From Chloroflexota bacterium (lineage in GTDB: Bacteria; Chloroflexota; Dehalococcoidia; SHYD01), in assembly GCA_016190485.1 (NCBI GenBank), contig JACPQN010000015.1, forward strand, positions 1-59,277: a stretch of 59,277 nucleotides of DNA. The letters are read 5' to 3'. The position numbers were made by a program, and so were the translations under genes. This document shows, one piece after another, positions 1 to 9,201 of the stretch (its first letter is position 1; each line of letters begins with the position of its first letter). A model generated the notes under the pieces. That model was not told the origin of the DNA and made no database searches. It saw nothing but the letters and a program-made list of their open reading frames with translations.

Positions 1-1
1 C

Positions 2-2581
2 ATTTTAAGTAACTTGTCATACAACTACATCTTGTTGCCGGACACGGCCTACACCTGGAGAGTGCAGACCTTGAACCTGAGCAACCAATCCTGGGGCCCC
101 TGGGCTCAGCGCACCTTCCGCACCCGCACCACCTCCAGCGCCACCATCAGTCCCGTGTCGCCCCCGGACGGGGGGGCCGTCAGCACAGCAACGCCCACCC
201 TCACCTGGGCCAACAGCGACAGCAGCATCTTCCTCTACGAGGTGCAGCTCAGCGAGGACCCCACCTTCACCCTGGCGGAGTCGGCCTGCTCCTTCGTCTA
301 CTGGAACGTGATCCACGGCGGGATCACCAAGCCGCTCAACAGCTTCACGGTGCCCGCCAGCCATCCCCTGAGCAACCGGACCAACTACTGGCGGGTGCGC
401 CCCCGCATCCAGGGCGACGGCACGCCGCTGCCCTGGAGCCGCACTTTCAGCTTCACCGTCACCGCGCCCAGCGCCCCAGGGGCGGCTACGCCGACGCCCA
501 CTCCTATCGCCAGCGCCGCGGCGGTGCCCCCTGCGCCGCTGCCCGCCATCGCTTACGTCTCGGTCCAGAATGGCAACTGGGAGGTCTACCTCATGAACCC
601 GGACGGCGGCGGGCAGGTGCGCCTCACCAACGAGCCTGCTACCGACGGTGACCTCACCTGGTCGCCCGACGGGACCAAGCTGGCCTTCACCTCCAACCGC
701 ACCGGCGTCTACCAGATCTACACCATGAACCGGGACGGCACGGAGGTGACTCCCCTCACCGCCAGCACCGCGCTGAACGGCGATCCCGTGTGGTCCCTGG
801 GTGGTGGCATCATCGCCTTTGCCGCCTGCCGGGACGGCAACTCGGAAATCTATGTCATGCGCAACCCCCACGGCACCGAGCAGACTCGCATCACCCGTAA
901 CACTGCCTTCGACGGCGACCCGACCCAGTCTCCCGATGGCTCCAGGATCGCCTTTGTGTCCCAGCGTGACGGCATCTTTGAGATCTACGCCATGAACGCC
1001 GACGGCTCCGGCCTGACCCGGCTGACCACCTCGGTGCCCGGGGTGAGCAACGGCGACCCCTCCTGGTCGCCCGATGGCACCCGCATCGCCTTCACCTCGG
1101 ACCGGACGGGCAACTGGGAGATCTACACCATGCGGCCCGGCGGCTCCGATGTGCGGCAGCTCACCAATAACAAAGCCGTGGACGGCGATCCCGCCTGGTC
1201 ACCGGACAGCCAGCGCATCATCTTCTTCTCCGACCGGGACGGCAACAAGGAGATCTACGTCATGAACGCGGACGGGTCGGGCCAGACCCGCCTGACCTTC
1301 AACACCTGGGACGACTTCGAGCCGGTCTGGTGGGGGCCGGAGCTGTCGGCTGTGGTGGCTCGCATGGCGCCCGGCGGCGGTGGTGGTGGGGCGCCGCCGT
1401 CTCCGCCACCCTCCCCCCTGCCGCCGCCTCCGCTCCCCATCACCGGCGGCGCGGCTCCCGCCGCAGGCCAGGTGGCCGGCCCCGCTACGGCTCTGGCCAG
1501 CGCCAGCTTCGCTCCTGGCACGGGCGGCGCCCTCCGCTCGGGAGACTACTCCATCTCCGTACCGGCGGGAGTGACCGGCCAAGCTGGCGTCGTCGCAGTG
1601 CAGGTGGCCCCCATTACGGGAGAGGTCCCCGCGCCGGCCGCGGGCACAGTCCTGGCGGGACAGGCCTTCGAGCTGGGACTATCTGTCGCGGGACAGTGGG
1701 TGCCTGACCAGCTCCAGCGCCCCCTCCAGATCAGCTTCCCTCTGGACCCGGCCAGCCTGGCGGCCGCGGGTGGACTTCCCCAGAACTTCGCCCTGGCCTT
1801 CCTGGACGAGGCGACGGGGCGTTGGCAGATCCTTCCCACCATCTGCTCCGCACAGGCCTGCACTGCGGAAGTGCACCATCTCTCCACCTTCGCGCTACTG
1901 GTGACCATTCCTACTCCCACGGCGACCTATCCTGGGGACGCCACCACGGTGTACTACCTTGGCCCGCGGCTCGCCTGGCAGACGGAGGGCAATGTCACCC
2001 AGTACCACGTCCAACTCGCCCCCACCGGCTTCGACGGGCCGGCCATAGACCTCATCGTCTCCGATCCTGCCGCCGGCGCGGCCGCCTACTTCGATGTTCC
2101 CGCCCCGGTCATGGGCAGCGGCCCCTATATCATGCTGCCAGGGACGACCTACGCCTGGCGCGTGCGCACCTCCACCTTTGGGGGGACGCTGCCGGCCGAC
2201 AGCCCCGGATGGAGTCGCTGGTCGGCGGCCCGCACCTTCTCGACCAACCAGCCCGTGGGCTGGGGCATCAGCGCGGTGGCGCCGCGCACCGGAGGCCTGG
2301 CGGACAGCGCCACGCCGACGCTGCGCTGGACGGACCAGTTCGCCTTCTACTTCTTCTACGAGCTGCAGATGAGCCAGGACCCCCGCTTCGGCCCTGATAG
2401 CTTTCTCTACTGGGAGCAGCGGCACGGCGGGATGACTGAACCGCTGAACAGCTATTCGGTGCCCCCAGAGTTCCCACTGACTCCCAACACGACCTACTAC
2501 TGGCGGGTGCGGCCATGGGTGCCGCCTGCGAGTCCCGCCTCCGGATGGTCCGAGACCTTCAGTCTCAGGACACCTGGATAA
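2..2581 (+). CDS. Large FN3-like / TolB-type beta-propeller protein, 5'-partial
   Basis: The frame is open to the window edge (no stop in positions 2-13), so the start lies upstream and the first TTG at 14 is probably not the start. From the N terminus the protein shows the end of an FN3-like module, a complete FN3-like module (motifs such as NYWRVRP), about six PD40/TolB-like propeller blades with repeated 'WSPDGT' and 'EIY.MN.DG' motifs (residues about 175-440), a Gly/Pro-rich linker, a beta-sandwich region with ZU5-like flavour, and two further FN3-like modules. The last module repeats the pattern of the first (HGG.T.PLNS.SVP...YYWRVRP). No catalytic motif was seen. It is likely a secreted or cell-surface protein, but the signal peptide would be outside the window. 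Function is unknown; propeller plus FN3 suggests carbohydrate or protein binding. Confidence 0.8.
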   Translation: MLSNLSYNYILLPDTAYTWRVQTLNLSNQSWGPWAQRTFRTRTTSSATISPVSPPDGGAVSTATPTLTWANSDSSIFLYEVQLSEDPTFTLAESACSFVYWNVIHGGITKPLNSFTVPASHPLSNRTNYWRVRPRIQGDGTPLPWSRTFSFTVTAPSAPGAATPTPTPIASAAAVPPAPLPAIAYVSVQNGNWEVYLMNPDGGGQVRLTNEPATDGDLTWSPDGTKLAFTSNRTGVYQIYTMNRDGTEVTPLTASTALNGDPVWSLGGGIIAFAACRDGNSEIYVMRNPHGTEQTRITRNTAFDGDPTQSPDGSRIAFVSQRDGIFEIYAMNADGSGLTRLTTSVPGVSNGDPSWSPDGTRIAFTSDRTGNWEIYTMRPGGSDVRQLTNNKAVDGDPAWSPDSQRIIFFSDRDGNKEIYVMNADGSGQTRLTFNTWDDFEPVWWGPELSAVVARMAPGGGGGGAPPSPPPSPLPPPPLPITGGAAPAAGQVAGPATALASASFAPGTGGALRSGDYSISVPAGVTGQAGVVAVQVAPITGEVPAPAAGTVLAGQAFELGLSVAGQWVPDQLQRPLQISFPLDPASLAAAGGLPQNFALAFLDEATGRWQILPTICSAQACTAEVHHLSTFALLVTIPTPTATYPGDATTVYYLGPRLAWQTEGNVTQYHVQLAPTGFDGPAIDLIVSDPAAGAAAYFDVPAPVMGSGPYIMLPGTTYAWRVRTSTFGGTLPADSPGWSRWSAARTFSTNQPVGWGISAVAPRTGGLADSATPTLRWTDQFAFYFFYELQMSQDPRFGPDSFLYWEQRHGGMTEPLNSYSVPPEFPLTPNTTYYWRVRPWVPPASPASGWSETFSLRTPG

Positions 2582-2650
2582 CACCCCTTGTGAGTGTTCC
2601 TCAAACGGCTTTGGGAGGCTCTCAAGACCCTCCATCCGCACCCGCTGCGG

Positions 2651-2680
2651 TTGACAGGGCCAAGCCCGCGCAGGTAGAAT
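2651..2680 (+). promoter_or_regulatory. Sigma-70-type promoter for the aldolase/MfnB operon
   Basis: TTGACA at 2651-2656 and TAGAAT at 2675-2680 are separated by 18 bp. They lie about 70 bp upstream of the start codon at 2751. The -35 is a perfect consensus match. Confidence 0.7.
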
Positions 2681-2750
2681 CGAATAGTGTGTAACGCCTG
2701 CGGCGGGTCAGGTTTCGGCGCGCCGGCGGGGACGCACGAGGAGAAGAAGC

Positions 2751-3746
2751 ATGGCGCACTACAGCAAGGGTGAGGCCAAGGAGTGGGCGCGGGAGCACCT
2801 CCGGGGCCAATGGACCACCCTGGTGACTCCATTCACCCCCGACGACGAAGTTGACGAAGCCGGCCTGAGAAACAACATCCGGCACATCCGCTCCCTGGGC
2901 ACGCGCGGCGCAGGGTGCTCCTGGAACATGGGCGAGTTCTGGAGCCTGACCCGGGAAGAGCGGCGACGGGTCATGGAGGTCCTCGCCGACGAGGCGGGCG
3001 GCCAGTGGCCCATTGCGGCCCAGGTGACCCACACCTCCTACAAAGAGGCCATCGCCCTGGCCAAGCACGTGGAGGCCCTGGGCTACGACCTGCTGATCCT
3101 GGGACCACCCTACATCGTCACCAAGACGGAGCAGCAGGTCATCGCCTTCACCCGGGCGGTGGCGGAGCAGGCCTCCCTGGGCATCATGTTCTACAACTCG
3201 CCCCAGTTCGGCATCGTCATGAGCGCCCAGGGGCTGCAGGAGCTGTGTCGCATCCCCAACGTGGTAGGGGTTAAAGAGGCCAGCTTTAACCAGCAGATCT
3301 CCATCGACACTCACCTGTTGGTGGGCAAAGAGGCAGTCATCAGCACGCCCGACGAGTGGATCTTCGCCAAAGGCAAGGAGCTGGGATTCCACCAGCAGGT
3401 CATGTTCGCCAACACCTCCGACTGGCGCTTCGACGTGCCAGGCCGCACCCACTACGTGGACTTTGTGAACCGGGCCTGTGCTGGCGCCCTGGACCCGGAC
3501 TTCTATGCCAAGCACCTGCGCCCCGTGAAGGAGCTCTCGGACCAGTGGTGGCGCGCCACCGTCCAGAAGTTCAGCGGCGTGCTGCCGGTGTCCCTCTGCA
3601 AGTACTGGGGCCAGCTCCAGGGCATGGCGGGAGGCCACGTGCGTCTGCCCCTGATGGATCTCACGCCGGAGGAGAAGGCCCAGCTCAAGCAGGAGTTGGA
3701 CGCGGCGCAGGCGCCCATGCTGGTGGCCGGGGGTGAACGCCGATGA
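2751..3746 (+). CDS. Dihydrodipicolinate synthase (DapA)-family aldolase
   Basis: A 331-residue TIM-barrel class I aldolase of the DapA/NanA family. The Schiff-base lysine is K175 in GVKEA, and the family tyrosine is Y148 in YNSP. The usual GTTGE substrate loop is replaced by a Cys-Ser-Trp-Asn-Met-Gly-Glu segment near residue 55, so the substrate is unlikely to be the pyruvate plus aspartate semialdehyde pair of lysine synthesis. The start has a good GAGGAG ribosome site 7 nt upstream. Its stop overlaps the next start (ATGA), so it is translationally coupled to the MfnB-like gene, which also makes a lysine-dependent aldolase. A joint role in one aldehyde-condensing pathway is inferred. Confidence 0.85.
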   Translation: MAHYSKGEAKEWAREHLRGQWTTLVTPFTPDDEVDEAGLRNNIRHIRSLGTRGAGCSWNMGEFWSLTREERRRVMEVLADEAGGQWPIAAQVTHTSYKEAIALAKHVEALGYDLLILGPPYIVTKTEQQVIAFTRAVAEQASLGIMFYNSPQFGIVMSAQGLQELCRIPNVVGVKEASFNQQISIDTHLLVGKEAVISTPDEWIFAKGKELGFHQQVMFANTSDWRFDVPGRTHYVDFVNRACAGALDPDFYAKHLRPVKELSDQWWRATVQKFSGVLPVSLCKYWGQLQGMAGGHVRLPLMDLTPEEKAQLKQELDAAQAPMLVAGGERR

Positions 3747-4723
3747 TCCTCATGGTGAGCGTCCAGAACCTGCCCGAGGCCCTGGAGGCCGCCAGGGGCG
3801 GCGCAGACATCGTGGACGTCAAGAACCTCCAGGAGGCCCTGGTGGGCTCTGCCCACCCCCTGGTGGCCAGAGAGGTGCGGGCCGCCATAGACCCGGACAA
3901 GCATGTGAGCATTACCCTGGGCGTGGTGCCCAACCAGGACGGCACCGTGGCCATGGCGGTCTACGCGGCGGGGCAGCTCCACGCCACCTCGGTGAAGGTG
4001 GGCTTCATGAACACGGACTACCAGCAGGCCGCGGCCACCCTGCGGGCCTCCCGCCGCGCGCTGGAAGGCACCGAGACCAAGCTCATCGGCTCCCTCTTTG
4101 CCGACAACCCCCTGTACGACGGGCTGGACCCCCGCCTCATGGTGAAGCTGGCCAAAGAGGGGGAGTGCGACGGCTTTCTCATCGACACCCTGACCAAGGA
4201 CGGGCGCAACCTCTTCGACTTCATGCCCGAAGACCTGCTACGGGACATGGTCTTTGAGGGCAAAGAGGCGGGCAGGAGCACGGCCCTCTCCGGCCATCTC
4301 CGCATCGAGGACCTGGACGAGCTGGCCCGCATCAACCCGGACATCGTAGGCGTGCGGGGCGCCGTGTGCCAGAAGGGCGACCGCGCCACCGCAGTGGCCT
4401 GGGAGGCCGTGGCCGAGTTCAAGCGCCAGGTGGAGCTGCGCAAGAGCGGCGAGATCAACGTCTTCGGCAGCGCCCGGGTGGGCGTCAACGGCCACAGCAA
4501 CGGCTGGGTGGTCATCGACGGGCGGGGCAAGAGCTGCGCCGGCATCATCGCCGCCCTCACCGCGCAGGTGGAGAAGGACCGCAGCGCCCTCATCGAGGTA
4601 CTCATCCCCGACGTGCTGAACATCTACGACCTCATCGTCTGGTCGCAGAAGCGGGGCCACCGGCTCCTGAGCCAGCGCAAAGAGACGGATAGCAGCACGG
4701 TGCGGGTGCTGGTGCAGCCGTAA
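3743..4723 (+). CDS. MfnB-like (5-formylfuran-3-yl)methyl phosphate synthase fused to a TusA-like domain
   Basis: Residues 1 to about 230 match the MfnB/DUF556 family, which in methanogens condenses two triose phosphates into the furan of methanofuran. The motif D25-V-K27 is at the same positions as the D25/K27 pair of the archaeal enzyme, and D148...K152 in IDTLTKDG keeps the D151/K155 spacing. Residues about 245-326 are an added domain resembling TusA/SirA: a D.RG..C stretch with Cys265, then helix, EVL strand, helix with W....GH.L, and a final V.VLVQ strand. The Pro residues of the TusA CPxP motif are missing. Archaeal MfnB is about 235 residues, so the C-terminal addition is clear. The gene overlaps the preceding aldolase by 4 bp. 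The fusion is seen; a sulfur or persulfide role is inference. Confidence 0.8.
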   Translation: MILMVSVQNLPEALEAARGGADIVDVKNLQEALVGSAHPLVAREVRAAIDPDKHVSITLGVVPNQDGTVAMAVYAAGQLHATSVKVGFMNTDYQQAAATLRASRRALEGTETKLIGSLFADNPLYDGLDPRLMVKLAKEGECDGFLIDTLTKDGRNLFDFMPEDLLRDMVFEGKEAGRSTALSGHLRIEDLDELARINPDIVGVRGAVCQKGDRATAVAWEAVAEFKRQVELRKSGEINVFGSARVGVNGHSNGWVVIDGRGKSCAGIIAALTAQVEKDRSALIEVLIPDVLNIYDLIVWSQKRGHRLLSQRKETDSSTVRVLVQP

Positions 4724-4753
4724 GCTGTCTCACTGCAATCCGAAGGGCGAAGG

Positions 4754-4783
4754 GCAGGCCACCGCGCTAGCGCGGTGGCCTGC
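4754..4783. terminator. Strong hairpin between convergent genes
   Basis: A perfect 13-bp stem (GCAGGCCACCGCG and its complement) closes a CTAG loop between the MfnB-like gene (+) and the PIN gene (-). It is probably a bidirectional terminator. The U tract is weak on the + side. Confidence 0.7.
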
Positions 4784-4819
4784 TCGGTTCTTGGGGCAAA
4801 GAGGACAGGGAAACAGTGA

Positions 4820-5638
4820 TTACTGGGGAATCCTCAGTCGAGCACCCCCTTCTGTTGAATAGCCATGGCCGTACTCCCAGGTCAGTCTCAGGCCCACCAA
4901 GTCATGCGGCGTTTTCACATGGATCCCTAGCGAGTGTAAATCTTCCAAGAAATCACCAAGTTGCCCGCTGTCTGCTTTGAGCCATAATTGATCAGGGAAG
5001 AAAGGATCGCTGCCTTCGGGGTGCTCAGGATCGAACACGTCGATAGCCAGCCATAAGACCCTGCCTTCAGGATAGACTTGCACCCTCCTTACTACACCTT
5101 CGTAGGATACTTCTCTAGTAAAGTGCAGCGGACTAAAGGAGATACGGAAGGTAGGGTCAAGAGCCGCTTCGAAACGCTCCGTAAACTCACGATAGTCAAC
5201 AACAAAATCTAGCTCTTCCAACAATCGCCTTACGGTAAAGACCTCGATACCTGCGGACTCTAACAGCGGGACAAGGTCAGAGTCACCTTTCAAGTCGTCG
5301 TCCCGGGTTACCAGTGTGTTGGCCCGCCCTGAGGCTGCCGTCTCGAGAACCATGTCGTCATCTGGGTCGCGGCAGAGCCGCAGTGCGCCGGTCACCGGGA
5401 CTACCGTAGCACGCCGGCGCAGACGGGAGATCAGGGCTCGCGCAGTAGCTCTGGTCACGTGGTACTTTCGGGCGATTCGTGGCCGCGCCAGGACTTCTGA
5501 CAATTCCGTAAACAGGGGTTCACTGGCTATCAGGACGAACTTGCTCGCCTCGAGCGCAGCAAGCACGCGTGCCGGATACCCCTCTGGGTTCAATAAGGCC
5601 GAGACCCAGACGTTGGTATCAACGACGACTCGACGCAC
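4820..5638 (-). CDS. PIN-domain ribonuclease toxin with extra C-terminal domain
   Basis: Residues 1 to about 142 form a COG1569-type PIN domain. The acidic metal-site residues are visible as D7 (VVVDTNVW), E45/E48, D95 in DPDDDMVLE and D113/D114 in VTRDDDL. Known relatives are toxins of type II toxin-antitoxin pairs that cut RNA. Residues about 143-272 are an added, unrecognised beta-rich region; stand-alone COG1569 toxins are about 140 residues. The upstream gene encodes a ribbon-helix-helix protein and overlaps this one by 20 bp, the usual antitoxin-toxin order. Whether the C-terminal extension is a second effector or a binding domain cannot be told from sequence. Confidence 0.75.
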   Translation of the reverse strand: MRRVVVDTNVWVSALLNPEGYPARVLAALEASKFVLIASEPLFTELSEVLARPRIARKYHVTRATARALISRLRRRATVVPVTGALRLCRDPDDDMVLETAASGRANTLVTRDDDLKGDSDLVPLLESAGIEVFTVRRLLEELDFVVDYREFTERFEAALDPTFRISFSPLHFTREVSYEGVVRRVQVYPEGRVLWLAIDVFDPEHPEGSDPFFPDQLWLKADSGQLGDFLEDLHSLGIHVKTPHDLVGLRLTWEYGHGYSTEGGARLRIPQ

Positions 5639-5936
5639 GGTGTACCTTGCGAACCTCTTCCCGTGCTACGACAATGTCAGCTTCCACGCTTTCTGACGGC
5701 ACGTTTCTTCGCTGTCTCTTCAGAACCCTGGCTTTGAAGTCTTCCAGGCGTTCTCGCCAAAGTGCCTGATCGGGCTCCTGGGTGGAAATGTACGTGTCAA
5801 TTGCCCGTCGTACCAACTCAGCCAAGCTGCATCTCTGTTCCGCCGCCATGTGCTTAAGGGCGCGAACTTGTTCCTCATCGAGATAAACATTCGTTCTGTA
5901 CACTTCGCTCACCTCTTTAGTCACATTATACATCAT
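5619..5936 (-). CDS. Ribbon-helix-helix (CopG-like) antitoxin
   Basis: A 105-residue protein. Residues 12-50 form a ribbon-helix-helix DNA-binding unit (a strand 'RTNVYLDEEQ', then 'ALKHMAAEQRCSLAELVRRAI'), followed by a charged, Lys/Arg/Glu-rich tail of the type that wraps a toxin. It overlaps the PIN gene by 20 bp on the same strand, so the pair is almost certainly co-transcribed and co-translated. There is no clear ribosome site before the ATG (CCCC ATG ATG). AT-rich sequence with TATAC just upstream suggests a very short leader. Autoregulation by the RHH domain is expected from family knowledge, not shown. Confidence 0.8.
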   Translation of the reverse strand: MMYNVTKEVSEVYRTNVYLDEEQVRALKHMAAEQRCSLAELVRRAIDTYISTQEPDQALWRERLEDFKARVLKRQRRNVPSESVEADIVVAREEVRKVHRASSRR

Positions 5937-6008
5937 GGGGTATATACTATCAAGGTGTGCGGGCAGTTGGCAGGATTGCCCGTCTGGTGGGTGCGCGGGA
6001 TAGGGATA

Positions 6009-6043
6009 AGCAAGGCCGGGCTCCTGAGCGCCCGGCCTCTTGC
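6009..6043 (-). terminator. Hairpin terminator after acyl-CoA dehydrogenase
   Basis: GGCCGGGC at 6014-6021 pairs with GCCCGGCC at 6030-6037, extended by AGCAA/TTGCT. It lies 20 bp beyond the stop of the minus-strand acyl-CoA dehydrogenase gene. There is no long U tract. Confidence 0.6.
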
Positions 6044-6062
6044 TGTACCGTGTGTGAGTGGG

Positions 6063-7292
6063 CTAGGAGAGCCGCCCTGCCTCCTCTTTGGCCGTGCGGC
6101 CGATGCCGATGCGACGGGCGATGATCAGCTTCTGGATGTCCGTAGTGCCGCCGGGGTGGACGTTGATGATCCCCGAGCGCTGCTGCGACTCGATGTGCCC
6201 GTCGGCGATGCGGTACTCCGCGTCGGTGGTCAGGGCCTGGTAGCCCAGGAGCTGGCCCATGAGATGGGTCATGCGGAGGCCCGCGGTCTTGCGCATGTAG
6301 GAGGACTGGGAGCCTTCGTAGGAGCGGGGCTTCCTGGCGTGGGCCAGGTAGAAGTTCCGCATACCAAGCAGGCGGGTGATCTCGTTATCGGTCTGAATGT
6401 CCGCCAGCACGTCCCTGGCATCGGGGTCTTCCGCCAAGTGGCGCCCATCCCGCTGGGCCGTCTCGATGTACTTCCAGAACTCCCGCTCGAAGGCGTTACG
6501 GACGATGCGCCCGCCGCCGCCGTGCTCCAGTTCCAGGTGGGTGCTGGCTACCCGCCAGCCCTGGTTCTCTCCGCCGATGAGGTTGAAGGCGGGGACTCGC
6601 ACGCTGTCCAAATATATATCGTTCTTGTGTCCTTCGGGGTTGCCGTCCTCGCCCCGGGAGCCCAGCAGCTCCATGGGGATGATGGTGACGCCCGGGGAGT
6701 TGGCCGGAATGATGAACCAGCTCACGTTCTCGTGGCGCGGCGCCTTGGGGTCGGTGACGGCGATGGTCCACATCCAGTCCACGCCGTGGGCTGCCCCGAT
6801 GAAGGTCTTGTGGCCGTTGAGGACGTACTCGTCGCCGTCCTTCACGGCGGAGGACTTGACGCTGGCCAGGTCGGAGCCTACTTCTGGCTCGGTGAGGCAC
6901 TGGAAGGTTACCACCTCGCCCTTGAGCATGGGCGGGAGAAAAGCCTTCTTCTGCTCGTCGCTGCCCCACACCAGCACGCTGGGCGCCACCAGGGTGGCGC
7001 TATCGTGGTAGGGCGGGGAGTGGAGCCCCAGGCTGTCCAGCTCTTCGGCGATGATGATGGCCTGGTCCATGCTCAGGCCGCCGCCGCCGTACTCCCTTGG
7101 CATGGTGGGCCAGAGCCAGCCCTTGGCCCCCAGGCGGCGGGCCAGCACCCGGCGCTGCTCCCACTCCTGCTGAGGGTGCTCCTCGACCCGGGGCGAGCGG
7201 CTGATGCCCGCGGGAACATTGGCCTGAAGCCATGCCCGCACGTCCTGGCGGAAGGCCTCCTGATCAGGCGTATACGAAAGCTCGAACTCCAT
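6063..7292 (-). CDS. Acyl-CoA dehydrogenase
   Basis: A 409-residue FAD-dependent acyl-CoA dehydrogenase: N-terminal helical domain from residue 2 (FELSYTPDQEAF), middle beta domain with the signature LTEPEVGSDLAS, then C-terminal helical domain ending in GGTTDIQKLIIARRIG. It catalyses alpha,beta-desaturation of an acyl-CoA and passes electrons to ETF. Chain-length specificity cannot be read. The start follows a strong ribosome site (AGAGGAGGAG). It lies 131 bp downstream of the methylmalonyl-CoA mutase gene on the same strand, consistent with a branched-chain or odd-chain acyl-CoA route, but the gap carries its own possible -10, so co-transcription is uncertain. Confidence 0.9.
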   Translation of the reverse strand: MEFELSYTPDQEAFRQDVRAWLQANVPAGISRSPRVEEHPQQEWEQRRVLARRLGAKGWLWPTMPREYGGGGLSMDQAIIIAEELDSLGLHSPPYHDSATLVAPSVLVWGSDEQKKAFLPPMLKGEVVTFQCLTEPEVGSDLASVKSSAVKDGDEYVLNGHKTFIGAAHGVDWMWTIAVTDPKAPRHENVSWFIIPANSPGVTIIPMELLGSRGEDGNPEGHKNDIYLDSVRVPAFNLIGGENQGWRVASTHLELEHGGGGRIVRNAFEREFWKYIETAQRDGRHLAEDPDARDVLADIQTDNEITRLLGMRNFYLAHARKPRSYEGSQSSYMRKTAGLRMTHLMGQLLGYQALTTDAEYRIADGHIESQQRSGIINVHPGGTTDIQKLIIARRIGIGRTAKEEAGRLS

Positions 7293-7397
7293 CCTGGCGC
7301 TCCTCCTCTGGGTAGACTGGATGTTGCTGGGCCTGCCGCTTTCCGACAGCGACGACCTGGAGAACCTACCGACAACAGTAACGAGGCTAGCGCGCCC

Positions 7398-7403
7398 AGT
7401 ATA
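7398..7403 (-). promoter_or_regulatory. Possible -10 element for acyl-CoA dehydrogenase
   Basis: Read on the minus strand the hexamer is TATACT, about 105 bp upstream of the start at 7292. The -35 position 17 bp upstream reads TAGCCA, a poor match, so this is tentative. Confidence 0.3.
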
Positions 7404-7423
7404 ACAGCCCCGTCAAGGGCTGG

Positions 7424-9079
<1,656 letters not shown>

Positions 9080-9155
9080 TGGCGACCTCTAGGCGGGATG
9101 TTGGCGCTGGCGACGGGCCTGCCGACCCTGCCTGGATTGTAGCACAGAAGAAGGC

Positions 9156-9181
9156 AGGGGCACCTCCGTGGAGGCGCCCCT
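9156..9181 (-). terminator. Rho-independent-type terminator after substrate-binding protein 1
   Basis: On the minus strand AGGGGCGCCTCC pairs with GGAGGTGCCCCT across a 2-nt loop, followed by GCCTTCTTCT. It sits 20 bp beyond the stop of the 9202-10839 gene, separating it from the mutase gene. Confidence 0.75.
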
Positions 9182-9201
9182 GTGCTCCGGCTTCCTGGAA
9201 G

